From: Nitrincola tapanii
Lineage (GTDB): Bacteria; Pseudomonadota; Gammaproteobacteria; Pseudomonadales; Balneatricaceae
NCBI RefSeq assembly: GCF_008368715.1
Contig: NZ_SMRS01000007.1
Coordinates: forward strand, 62,001-126,000
Length of the DNA: 64,000 nt
Direction: 5' to 3'
Under the pieces are notes generated by a model. It was not told where the DNA came from. It saw nothing but the letters and a program-made list of their open reading frames with translations, and searched no databases. Of this stretch, positions 16,674 to 25,946 are shown piece by piece; the stretch's first letter is position 1, and every line of letters starts with the position of its first letter. The translations under genes and the position numbers were made by a program.

Positions 16674-16766
16674 ATAGAGACATCCTTTATCATCTAAGGT
16701 TCATAGGGGTTTTATGGGCATAGTGCTACGACTATTTTAGATTCTAACCGAGTTTGATCTAGGGAT

Positions 16767-16805
16767 GTAATAGATTTTTATGATCAATTTTTTGATTTTG
16801 ATCAA
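16767..16805 (-). promoter_or_regulatory. FNR/Anr box and candidate -10 for flp
   Basis: TTGAT-TTTG-ATCAA at 16792-16805 matches the FNR/Anr consensus TTGATNNNNATCAA at all ten fixed positions. A -10-like TATTAC lies on the minus strand at 16767-16772. Box centre to hexamer centre is about 29 bp, close to the layout of class II FNR promoters. The only downstream gene on this strand is flp. It is separated from the gene on its other side by a terminator. Confidence 0.6.
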
Positions 16806-16881
16806 AACCTGGCGCTTTGGTTAGGATTTTATCTGCGAGTGTTTTTGGCGAGGGTATATAAAGCATTAGCTATTTGGGATG

Positions 16882-16910
16882 ACAAAACCGCACTATAGGT
16901 GCGGTTTTGT
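16882..16910 (-). terminator. Terminator of the SDR gene
   Basis: A perfect 12-bp stem (16882-16893 with 16899-16910) with a 5-base loop lies just after the minus-strand SDR stop codon. T-rich stretches are built into the stem ends on both strands. Confidence 0.75.
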
Positions 16911-16928
16911 CTTGAGGTGTCTTAAGTG

Positions 16929-17690
16929 TTAAATACGCAAACCACCATCGACTTCAAAGCAGCGACCGCTAACGTAATCATTCTCCAGAATGAACGTGAC
17001 AGTCTTGGCAATCTCTTCAGGTTTGCCCAGGCGTTTAGCTGGGATACCTGCTGCGATTTTTTCCAAGGCTTCAGGTTTCATGCTCATGACCATTTCGGTG
17101 CCAATGTAGCCCGGTGCAATGGAAGCGGCACGGATACCGTAGCGCGACAGTTCTTTCGCCCAAGTCACTGCCATCGCTTCAACACCCGCTTTGGTTGCGG
17201 TGTAGTTGGTCTGGCCCATGTTGCCTGAGCGTGAGATGGAGGAGATGTTCACGATGCAGCCAGGTACTTTGAGCTCAATCATTTTGCAAGCGGCTTCGCG
17301 GGCGCACAGGAAGGTGCCGGTCAGGTTTACATCCATCACCAGATTCCAGTGATCCAGGCTCATTTTACCCAGGATTTCACCGTCTTTAGCTTTGATGAAC
17401 AAACCGTCACGCGTGATACCCGCGTTGTTCACCAGGCCGTGTAAGCTGCCAAAGTCGCTGACCACATCATTGAACAGCTTTTCTACATCGGCTTCGACGG
17501 CGACGTTCGTGATGTAACCGCGTGCCTGTGTACCTTTGGCTTCACACAGCGCAATGGTTTCATCCAGATCCTGTTGATTCAGATCCGCTAGGGCCAGTTT
17601 TGCACCCTTCTCAGCCAGTTCCAGCGCCATTGAGCGTCCCAGGCCGCGGCCACCACCTGTGATCACAATTACCTTATCTTGCAAATCCAT
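16929..17690 (-). CDS. Short-chain dehydrogenase/reductase (FabG-like)
   Basis: A 253-residue classical SDR. It has the cofactor motif TGGGRGLG (11-18), NNAG (88-91), catalytic Ser150 in VNISSISRSG, and YTATK (Tyr163, Lys167); the C-terminus DYVSGRCFEVDGGLRI is FabG-like. It probably reduces 3-oxoacyl thioesters with NADPH, but the substrate cannot be fixed from sequence. The ATG at 17690 is preferred to the longer frame start at 17756 because AAGG lies 10 bp before it and family members begin close to the Rossmann strand. It is a single-gene unit with its own terminator. Confidence 0.88.
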   Translation of the reverse strand: MDLQDKVIVITGGGRGLGRSMALELAEKGAKLALADLNQQDLDETIALCEAKGTQARGYITNVAVEADVEKLFNDVVSDFGSLHGLVNNAGITRDGLFIKAKDGEILGKMSLDHWNLVMDVNLTGTFLCAREAACKMIELKVPGCIVNISSISRSGNMGQTNYTATKAGVEAMAVTWAKELSRYGIRAASIAPGYIGTEMVMSMKPEALEKIAAGIPAKRLGKPEEIAKTVTFILENDYVSGRCFEVDGGLRI

Positions 17691-17873
17691 ATTATTCGTA
17701 CCTTGTTTGGTTAATGCACAACCTATTGTGCGACGCACCTTGCTGCGCTGCAACAATTTTAGCGCTATATAAAATGTGGTTTTACCTACTCTGAGCTATA
17801 TAGAGAAGGTTGATCTCTACCGATTCCTAAGATGGAGGTCGACTTGCTTGGGCGGTATGAATGTGATCCCATG

Positions 17874-17893
17874 ACCTCTGATAAAAAAGAGGT
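17874..17893 (+). promoter_or_regulatory. Hairpin covering the fxsA Shine-Dalgarno sequence
   Basis: ACCTCT (17874-17879) can pair with AGAGGT (17888-17893) around an 8-base A-rich loop. The right arm holds the AGAGG ribosome binding site 7 bp before the ATG at 17900. The 6-bp stem is weak and would melt easily. Confidence 0.45.
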
Positions 17894-17899
17894 AGTTCT

Positions 17900-18379
17900 A
17901 TGCGTTTTGTTTTTTTGGCGTTTGTGCTGATTCCAATCATTGAGATTACCCTGCTGATCAACGTCGGTCAGTGGATCGGAGTAGGCTACACGGTGGCACT
18001 GGTGCTCCTATCCGCTTTTGTCGGTGTGAATATGTTGCGCTATCAAGGGGTATCGACTCTCACACGTGCGCAGCAAAAAATGCGACAGGGTGAACTACCC
18101 GGTCAGGAGATGGCTGAAGGCTTAGTGTTAGCGGTCGGTGGGGCTTTGCTGATTACGCCGGGATTTGTCACCGATGTTATGGGATTCTGCTGCTTGATTC
18201 CCTGGACACGCTTGCGAATTGTTCACTTCTTACGTGGGCGGATGTTTGTCATGGCGCAAACATCGACCTATCAAGAAACTGAAGTGCATCACGCCCACTT
18301 TAGAGCGGCTCCTCAGGATGAAGAGTCCTCCCGCCGGCGCCCAGAGGTTCTGGAAGGCGAGTTCACTCGAAAAGATTAA
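17900..18379 (+). CDS. fxsA: FxsA family membrane protein
   Basis: A 159-residue protein with several hydrophobic helices (FVFLAFVLIPIIEITLLINV, TVALVLLSAFVGVNML, and GLVLAVGGALLITPGFVTDV followed by MGFCCLIPW) and a polar tail, as in FxsA (YtzA/UPF0716). In E. coli FxsA overproduction relieves F-plasmid exclusion of phage T7; its normal role is unclear. It lies directly upstream of groESL, as in enterobacteria. Its ribosome binding site is within a small hairpin. Confidence 0.9.
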   Translation: MRFVFLAFVLIPIIEITLLINVGQWIGVGYTVALVLLSAFVGVNMLRYQGVSTLTRAQQKMRQGELPGQEMAEGLVLAVGGALLITPGFVTDVMGFCCLIPWTRLRIVHFLRGRMFVMAQTSTYQETEVHHAHFRAAPQDEESSRRRPEVLEGEFTRKD

Positions 18380-18397
18380 ATTTTTTTCGACATCGCG

Positions 18398-18426
18398 CTT
18401 GAAATCCGCAGCAACTCTCCCCACAT
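18398..18426 (+). promoter_or_regulatory. Sigma-32 heat-shock promoter of groESL
   Basis: CTTGAAA at 18398-18404 and CCCCACAT at 18419-18426 are separated by 14 bp. This is an almost exact match to the sigma-32 consensus (CTTGAAA, 13-17 bp, CCCCATNT). It lies about 170 bp upstream of groES, just after fxsA. Confidence 0.85.
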
Positions 18427-18510
18427 ACAGGGCAGCTTTCAGAAGTTTCAGTCGATGCAAAAAAATCTGCAGTTGACCGTTGAAATGGCTACTTGCTGCC
18501 CTTATCAATG

Positions 18511-18535
18511 CTGACATCCTAAAGACGGATGTCAG
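18511..18535 (+). promoter_or_regulatory. Stem-loop in the groESL leader
   Basis: A perfect 9-bp stem (18511-18519 with 18527-18535) around a 7-base loop lies in the predicted 5' untranslated region, about 60 bases before the groES start. There is no U-tract after it, so it is not a normal terminator. Confidence 0.5.
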
Positions 18536-18597
18536 GTGCTTCTGACTTAAACCTAAACAACATCGCTTTGAATCCTAGATACCAGGAGAACAACCAG

Positions 18598-18891
18598 ATG
18601 AATATTCGTCCACTTCACGATCGTGTCGTTGTGCGTCGCAGCGAAGAGGAAAAAACCACAGCAGGCGGTATTGTCCTGCCCGGTTCTGCGGCTGAAAAAC
18701 CAAATCGTGGTGAAGTTGTGGCTGTCGGCCCAGGCCGTACGCTGAATAATGGCGAGATCCAGGCTCCTTCCGTCAAAGTCGGTGATAAAGTTCTGTTCGG
18801 TCAGTATGCCGGCAGCAACGTGATCAAGATCGATGGCGAAGAGCTGATGATTATGCAGGAATCTGAGATTTTTGCTGTCCTCGAAGGCTAA
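18598..18891 (+). CDS. groES: Co-chaperonin GroES
   Basis: A 97-residue 10-kDa chaperonin starting [14 protein letters not shown], with the mobile-loop region ([19 protein letters not shown]) and the typical ending [14 protein letters not shown]. It forms the heptameric lid of GroEL. The ATG at 18598 has AGGAGA 8 bp upstream; the frame extends upstream to 18529, but that extension is unlike any GroES. It is co-transcribed with groEL behind a sigma-32 promoter. Confidence 0.98.
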   Translation: MNIRPLHDRVVVRRSEEEKTTAGGIVLPGSAAEKPNRGEVVAVGPGRTLNNGEIQAPSVKVGDKVLFGQYAGSNVIKIDGEELMIMQESEIFAVLEG

Positions 18892-18897
18892 GTGCTC

Positions 18898-18919
18898 GAA
18901 GCCGGTTTTGAAAGGCTTC
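18898..18919 (+). other. Small hairpin between groES and groEL
   Basis: GAAGCC (18898-18903) and GGCTTC (18914-18919) form a 6-bp stem with a 10-base loop just after the groES stop. It may stabilise or mark a processing point in the groESL message. Confidence 0.4.
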
Positions 18920-18953
18920 ACCACACAAGTAGCGTAAAGATTTGTCACACTGA

Positions 18954-20615
<1,662 letters not shown>

Positions 20616-20652
20616 TCACTTCCGCCTAAGGATCCTTAAATACGGATCAATC

Positions 20653-20687
20653 AGCCCTGCAAGGTCGCTACTTTGCAGGGCTTTTTT
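20653..20687 (+). terminator. Rho-independent terminator of groESL
   Basis: A 10-bp GC-rich stem (20653-20662 with 20673-20682) is followed by a run of T to 20687. Confidence 0.92.
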
Positions 20688-20756
20688 CTGTCTAAAGCAG
20701 TCTGTTTTTACTGGGCTTCATGCTAGGGTTAGAGGGGACAGAATAGGAACGACCTT

Positions 20757-21746
20757 ATGCAAACCAGACGCGAACCTCAGATTAATCTCGATAAATTGGG
20801 AAAAGAAGCCTCCTCTATTCCGCTATTGAGTTCTGAGCAACAAATTTCAGAGCCGCGTCAGTCTGGCTCTATTCTACTGACGCTGATTCTACTGACGTTA
20901 GTGGTAGTCAGTGCGGGTTTGGCTTGGCTGCTCTTGGATCTGAAGCAAGCCTTTGAGCAGCAACGTCAGCAGATGATGACGAGTGAAGCACGTCTAGTCT
21001 CTGCAGAAGTCTTACTGTCTTTACACACTAATGGTTCTGAGGCGGGTGAGGGCAAAACTCTAGTGCAGAGATTGGAGGCCTTAGAGTTGCGTGCACAGGA
21101 GCAACAGGCCTTCGTTGCAGCAGAACTTAACCGTCTTTGGGCGGATCTTGCACAGATAAAAACAGCTCAGATCGAGCCTGTGCAGTTGGCGTTAGACACT
21201 TTAAAAGGTCTGCCCCAGGAAATGTCATCTTTGGCTGCGACACTGCTGCAACAAGAACAACGTATGGTCACTTTGACGCTATTAGAAGAGCGCTTAACGG
21301 CTTTGCAACAAAGTCTGCAGCCGGCAGAGGATCTAGGCCCCCTTTTAGCAGAAACGCAGGCTGAGCAGCAAAGTATGAAAAAGGAGCTCACGGATCTCGT
21401 GACCCAAGTGCAACAAGCGCAAACTCAGTTGCAAAGCCGTGTGCAAACTCAAACGCGCGAGCAGCAGAGTATCACGGCACAACTGAGCCAGAATGCGTTG
21501 TTGATCAGTTCGGAGACAGAGGCGCGGCAAGCTTTGGAGCGTGAGTTGCGTGCTGCGTTACAGGGTTTGAGTAACCAAACCGCGGCGGTGGGCAGTCAAC
21601 AAACGGCTCAGCAGAGCTTGGAAGCCCGTATTCGCAGTAATGAGCAGGCAATTCAGGCCATTGATAGCTTCCGTCAACAGACGAATCGGGAGCTGCTGAG
21701 TCTACGTGAGCAGTTGAACAGCCTGCGTTTGCAAACACCGCGATAA
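20757..21746 (+). CDS. Membrane-anchored coiled-coil protein of unknown function
   Basis: A 329-residue protein that I do not recognise. A polar 38-residue cytoplasmic start is followed by a single transmembrane helix (SILLTLILLTLVVVSAGLAWLLL, about 38-60). The remaining 270 residues are Gln/Glu/Leu-rich with heptad-like spacing, predicting a long periplasmic coiled coil (for example ERLTALQQSLQPAEDL, RIRSNEQAIQAIDSFRQQTN). The ATG has AGGA 8 bp upstream. It lies between groEL and trhP in the same direction, 60 bp before the latter. Topology resembles envelope scaffold proteins, but no function can be given. Confidence 0.8.
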   Translation: MQTRREPQINLDKLGKEASSIPLLSSEQQISEPRQSGSILLTLILLTLVVVSAGLAWLLLDLKQAFEQQRQQMMTSEARLVSAEVLLSLHTNGSEAGEGKTLVQRLEALELRAQEQQAFVAAELNRLWADLAQIKTAQIEPVQLALDTLKGLPQEMSSLAATLLQQEQRMVTLTLLEERLTALQQSLQPAEDLGPLLAETQAEQQSMKKELTDLVTQVQQAQTQLQSRVQTQTREQQSITAQLSQNALLISSETEARQALERELRAALQGLSNQTAAVGSQQTAQQSLEARIRSNEQAIQAIDSFRQQTNRELLSLREQLNSLRLQTPR

Positions 21747-21806
21747 ATTGCCTTTGTGCAGTTGACAGGGCAAAATGCCGCGTTCGATTTAAGAGTTAGA
21801 GACACT

Positions 21807-23138
21807 ATGCGACAGCCAGAGCTTTTATCCCCAGCGGGAACCCTGAAAAACATGAAGTATGCTTTTGCCTATGGTGCGGATGCCGTGTATGCCGGCCAAC
21901 CACGCTATAGCTTAAGGGTGCGTAACAACGATTTTAATCATGCTCATCTGGCGGAAGGGATCGCAACGGCACATCGACTCGGCAAAAAATTCTTTGTTGC
22001 CAGTAACATTTTGCCGCATAACTCTAAACTTACCACCTATATGGATGACATCACCCCCGTGATCGAGATGCAGCCGGATGCGCTGATCATGTCTGATCCG
22101 GGTTTAATTATGATGGTGAAGGATCGCTTTCCCGATATCCCGATTCATCTGTCAGTACAGGCGAATACCATGAACTGGGCCAGTGTCAAATTTTGGCACC
22201 GTGCGGGGATTGAGCGTGTGATCTTGTCGCGCGAATTATCTTTGGAAGAGGTGGCCGAGATACGTCAGCGTTGTCCAGAAATGGAACTGGAAGTCTTTGT
22301 GCATGGCTCCTTATGTATTGCTTATTCTGGGCGTTGTTTACTTTCGGGTTACATCAATCATCGTGACCCCAATCAGGGTACCTGTACCAATGCCTGCCGC
22401 TGGAAGTATGACGCTCATGAAGCCAAGCAGGATGAATCAGGCGATATTGTTCCGGTGCAGACCTATGAACCCGATTTAGGCCTGGGTAAACCCAGTGATC
22501 AGATCGTTCTACTGCAAGAAGAGTCACGTCCGGGTGAGTACATGCCTGCATTTGAGGATGAGCATGGCACTTACATTATGAACTCCAAAGATCTGCGTGC
22601 GATTCAGCATGTGCATCGTCTAGCGGCGATGGGTGTGGATTCTTTGAAGATCGAAGGCCGAACCAAATCACACTATTATGTTGCGCGTACCGCACAAGCC
22701 TATCGTAAGGCCATAGATGATGCTGTCGCAGGTCGACCTTTTGATATGGAACTGATGGATGTGTTGGAGAATCTTGCCAACCGTGGTTATACCGAAGGCT
22801 TTTATCGTCGCCATGTGCACGATGAGTACCAGAATTATGAAACGGGCAATTCGGTCGGTGTGCATCAGCAGTTTGTCGGTGAGGTGATCGAGCCGACCGC
22901 TGCGGGCATGATGACGATTGATGTAAAAAACCGTTTTGAGTTGGGTGATACCCTAGAGTTGATGACCCCGGCAGGTAATCATCGTTTTCGTTTGCAGGAG
23001 TTGTTAAATCAAAAGGGTGCCCGCATTGAAGCGGCACCAGGCTCTGGACATCGTGTTTCGATTCCGATGGACCTGTCAGCCGATCTTGAATTTGCGTTAT
23101 TAATGCGTGATCTGCCCAACGCTCCCGCACGGAGCTGA
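21807..23138 (+). CDS. trhP: tRNA 5-hydroxyuridine synthesis protein TrhP (YegQ), U32 family
   Basis: A 443-residue U32 family protein. It starts MRQPELLSPAGTLKNMKYAF and has the conserved Cys block of YegQ (GSLCIAYSGRCLLSGY, NHRDPNQGTCTNACRWKY) expected to bind an iron-sulphur cluster, and DSLKIEGRTKSHYYVA. TrhP makes the 5-hydroxyuridine at tRNA wobble position 34 using prephenate (E. coli knowledge); the older label is peptidase. The ATG at 21807 is preferred to the GTG at 21756 because it gives the family N-terminus. Confidence 0.92.
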   Translation: MRQPELLSPAGTLKNMKYAFAYGADAVYAGQPRYSLRVRNNDFNHAHLAEGIATAHRLGKKFFVASNILPHNSKLTTYMDDITPVIEMQPDALIMSDPGLIMMVKDRFPDIPIHLSVQANTMNWASVKFWHRAGIERVILSRELSLEEVAEIRQRCPEMELEVFVHGSLCIAYSGRCLLSGYINHRDPNQGTCTNACRWKYDAHEAKQDESGDIVPVQTYEPDLGLGKPSDQIVLLQEESRPGEYMPAFEDEHGTYIMNSKDLRAIQHVHRLAAMGVDSLKIEGRTKSHYYVARTAQAYRKAIDDAVAGRPFDMELMDVLENLANRGYTEGFYRRHVHDEYQNYETGNSVGVHQQFVGEVIEPTAAGMMTIDVKNRFELGDTLELMTPAGNHRFRLQELLNQKGARIEAAPGSGHRVSIPMDLSADLEFALLMRDLPNAPARS

Positions 23139-23146
23139 TCTGTGCT

Positions 23147-24004
23147 ATGCCTGATCTGAGCAAGTACCGTTTTCAGCGAGCCTTACGACCTTTCTCCTTT
23201 CCGGTCGCCCTGATCGCATGTTTAGTGGGGTTGGTCGCGGCGTATGCTCAGGGTTACTGGCAGCCCTTGCCTGCAGTCTTGGTTCTGATTGCGGGTGTTT
23301 TGCTGCAGGCCGGTGTTAACCTGATCAACGACTATGCCGATCTCAACTTGTTGCCGAGCCAGGATAGGGCTTTCATCGCGGCACGCCAGCAAATTCGGCG
23401 TAATTTTCAGTTGGGGTTGGGGTGTTTTGTTGTGGCGGCCCTGCTGGGCTTTTATTTAATTTTACAAGCCGGCTGGCCTTTGCTACTGGTTGCCGTTATC
23501 GGTCTACTGGGCGCTTTGGGCTACACCCTAGAGCCTATCCAGTACAAGAATCGGGGGCTGGGTGTGCTCTTGGTCTTCTGGTTGATGGGTGTTTTGATGA
23601 TCACCGGCAGTTATCTAGCCGTGGGTGCGCCTTTTCAAACAGAGATTCTCTGGCTCTCTTTGCCGATTAGCTGTTTAGTCTCTTTGCTCTTGCTCAGCAA
23701 TGAATTGCGCGACTATGAGCAGGATCGGCAGGATGGGCTGAATACGCTCACGGTGCGTTTAGGTTATACCAAGGGTGTGCAGCTTTACGGAGCACTCTTG
23801 TTCGCTACCGCTGTATTTTCCGCTCTGCTCTACATTTGGGGTTTGTTGACACCGGCTTGGCCTTTGCTGTTTTTGCTTTTCCTCTTGCCTCAGCTTTATC
23901 GTCTGCTGCGGGCGGATAGTGCGGCGCGACGTGCTCTGACGCCGGCGACTGCGCGCTTCTTGCTGCTCTTTGGCAGCCTCTTTTGCTTTCTATTGCTGCC
24001 ATAA
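23147..24004 (+). CDS. UbiA-family prenyltransferase, MenA-like
   Basis: A 285-residue polytopic membrane protein with about eight helices. The first Asp-rich motif is NLINDYADL (about 64-72) and the second is NELRDYEQDRQDG followed by LNTLTVRLG, both typical of the MenA branch of the UbiA superfamily. Such enzymes attach a prenyl chain to 1,4-dihydroxy-2-naphthoate or a related acceptor. No other menaquinone genes are in the window, so the acceptor is open. It follows trhP by 8 bp and may be co-transcribed with it. Confidence 0.8.
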   Translation: MPDLSKYRFQRALRPFSFPVALIACLVGLVAAYAQGYWQPLPAVLVLIAGVLLQAGVNLINDYADLNLLPSQDRAFIAARQQIRRNFQLGLGCFVVAALLGFYLILQAGWPLLLVAVIGLLGALGYTLEPIQYKNRGLGVLLVFWLMGVLMITGSYLAVGAPFQTEILWLSLPISCLVSLLLLSNELRDYEQDRQDGLNTLTVRLGYTKGVQLYGALLFATAVFSALLYIWGLLTPAWPLLFLLFLLPQLYRLLRADSAARRALTPATARFLLLFGSLFCFLLLP

Positions 24005-24073
24005 ACTTTCCTTTATTAGCCTAATGATCTATAGGGTTATTATCATTTCGTACTAATATAGCCGGATTGATAC

Positions 24074-24093
24074 AATAAGGATTAACCCTTATT
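24074..24093 (+). promoter_or_regulatory. Inverted repeat upstream of the chemoreceptor gene
   Basis: AATAAGG (24074-24080) and CCTTATT (24087-24093) are perfect 7-bp arms around a 6-base spacer, ending 14 bp before the ATG and just before the GGAG ribosome binding site (24095-24098). It could be an operator or a leader hairpin. Confidence 0.4.
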
Positions 24094-24107
24094 CGGAGAG
24101 CAAGTGG

Positions 24108-25781
24108 ATGCGCAATTTAGGTCTTAAAGTGCTTTTAACCGGAGGTTTCACTCTAGTGGCTCTGGTACTGTTTCTGGTGGGCTCTTTGAGCATCTTTGCG
24201 GGCAATCGCATGCAAGCCGACATCACCCATCTGGGCGAAGTGCGTTTACCCGCAGTGGAACTCCTGGGGCGCATCAATGAGGAGCGTTTAATCACACGCA
24301 CACAAACACTCGCTATGTTGCAGCAGACTGAATGGACAAACCGCAGTGGTGTGCAGTTAGCTGAACTTTTAACGCAGCGAGAAGGTTCTTGGCAGCGCTT
24401 GGATCGGGTGTTGGCGCGTTATGACCTGATCCCTCGCACGGTGCAGGGCGAGGAGCTGTATCAGCGCTTACGTCAAGGTATGCGTCAGTGGCGCGAAGCG
24501 GCAGATCGCATGGATGCTGAAGTGAAAAAAATGAGTCAGGCCCGCTCGAATGAAGAATATCAGGTGTTCTACGCTTTGTTTCAACGTCAATTTGATGCCC
24601 TGGTGCCGATCTCAGCTCAGATGAATCAGCTGCTTGAAGAGCTGATTACACGGAATCTCGACCTTTCCCAAGATACGGTGGAGAGCGCTATCGCACGTGC
24701 AGGGCGCGATTCTATGCTGACTTTGGTGGCTCTAGGGCTGGGTTTGTTGATCGCCTTGGCCTCAGGTTGGTTCATTACTCGTCGTGTCATGGGGCAGTTA
24801 GGTGGTGAGCCTGCTTATGTGCGTGAAGTCGTGCGGCGTGTGGCGGCCGGTGATCTTGCGGTGCAGATCAATACGGCTGCGGCTCCTGCCGATAGTTTGC
24901 TGGTGTCTTTTAAAGAGATGGTGGAAAAGCTGCATGGGTTGATGAAGCAGATCTCCGATGCCTCCTTGCAGGTCGCTGCTTCTGCGGAAGAGTTGTCTGC
25001 ATCGAGTAGCCAAACCAATGCGCAGGTTCAGTTGCAGCAGGCTGAAGTCACCTTGGTGGCGACCGCAATGAACGAAATGGCGGCTACTGTGATGGATGTG
25101 GCACGTAATGCCGCTCATGCTGCCAATGCCGCGCAAGTGGCAAACAGCGAAACGGCGAATGGTATGCAGGTGGTGCATCAGGTGGTAGAGGTGATTCACC
25201 AATTAGCTGTTGAGATCGAAACTTCAGCAGCGAGCATGATGCAGTTGGTTAGTGATAGTGAAGAAATTGGCAGTGTTTTAGGTGTGATCCAGGGGATTGC
25301 GGAACAAACCAATCTTCTGGCGTTGAACGCGGCGATTGAAGCTGCGCGTGCGGGGGATCAGGGGCGTGGTTTTGCGGTAGTTGCCGATGAGGTGCGCTCA
25401 CTGGCAAGTCGTACCCAGGATTCAACCGGTGATATTCAAGCGCGTATTCATCGTGTGCAGGAGGGTTCGAGTGCGGCGGCAGAGCAGATGGAGCAGGGTA
25501 AGCAAAAAGGGTTGCAAACGGTCGAGCAGGCCAATGATGCCAATCAAGCCTTGCAGGCGATTAATGCATCGGTCATGGCCATTAATGATATGAATGCGCA
25601 AATTGCTACAGCCGCGGAGGAGCAATCTTCTGTTGCTGAAGAGATTAATCAAAACATCTCGAATATTACCCGAGCGATTGATGAAACGGCAGCGGCCGCC
25701 GCCCAAGTGACTGCCGCGAGTCAGGAGTTGGCACGTTTGTCGGCGACCCTGCAAAGCCAGGTGCAACATTTCCGTCTTTGA
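24108..25781 (+). CDS. Methyl-accepting chemotaxis protein
   Basis: A 557-residue chemoreceptor. It has an N-terminal transmembrane helix (about 7-30), a periplasmic four-helix-bundle sensor (about 31-200), a second helix ([20 protein letters not shown]), then HAMP ([20 protein letters not shown]). The signalling domain has the conserved hairpin tip [20 protein letters not shown], followed by [15 protein letters not shown]. The ligand is unknown. No CheW/CheR-binding pentapeptide is seen at the C-terminus. The gene is alone, with GGAG 9 bp before the ATG. Confidence 0.93.
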   Translation: MRNLGLKVLLTGGFTLVALVLFLVGSLSIFAGNRMQADITHLGEVRLPAVELLGRINEERLITRTQTLAMLQQTEWTNRSGVQLAELLTQREGSWQRLDRVLARYDLIPRTVQGEELYQRLRQGMRQWREAADRMDAEVKKMSQARSNEEYQVFYALFQRQFDALVPISAQMNQLLEELITRNLDLSQDTVESAIARAGRDSMLTLVALGLGLLIALASGWFITRRVMGQLGGEPAYVREVVRRVAAGDLAVQINTAAAPADSLLVSFKEMVEKLHGLMKQISDASLQVAASAEELSASSSQTNAQVQLQQAEVTLVATAMNEMAATVMDVARNAAHAANAAQVANSETANGMQVVHQVVEVIHQLAVEIETSAASMMQLVSDSEEIGSVLGVIQGIAEQTNLLALNAAIEAARAGDQGRGFAVVADEVRSLASRTQDSTGDIQARIHRVQEGSSAAAEQMEQGKQKGLQTVEQANDANQALQAINASVMAINDMNAQIATAAEEQSSVAEEINQNISNITRAIDETAAAAAQVTAASQELARLSATLQSQVQHFRL

Positions 25782-25861
25782 GTCTTAGCTGCGCCTAGGT
25801 ATTCGACTAAAACCTGACACGAAGCTTGGCATTTTTGCGATATACTTGGGAACTTAAGCAG

Positions 25862-25891
25862 CTTTGCGCTTAGGCACACTTAAGCGCAAAG
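25862..25891 (+). promoter_or_regulatory. 11-bp perfect stem-loop in the fumarase leader
   Basis: Arms 25862-25872 and 25881-25891 are perfectly complementary over 11 bp around an 8-base loop. A -10-like TATACT lies at 25841-25846, so the hairpin would sit at the very start of the fumarase message, 55 bp before the ATG. It is not followed by a T-run. It could instead terminate the upstream chemoreceptor message weakly. Confidence 0.55.
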
Positions 25892-25946
25892 TTACTGACT
25901 GTCAATTACTCATACTCATTAAAAAGTCTGACCGGAGAGAGTCCCG

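Noticed and set aside
17843..17873. Weak sigma-32-like CTTGCTT...CCCATGA before fxsA
   Set aside because: The -35 half matches poorly and spacing is at the limit; the promoter before groES is far better.
22576..23163. A 195-codon minus-strand frame antisense to trhP
   Set aside because: No start signal or family; the plus-strand gene is well conserved.
25825..25840. Sigma-54-like TTGGCATTTTTGC before fumarase
   Set aside because: GG to GC spacing is 7 bp, too short.
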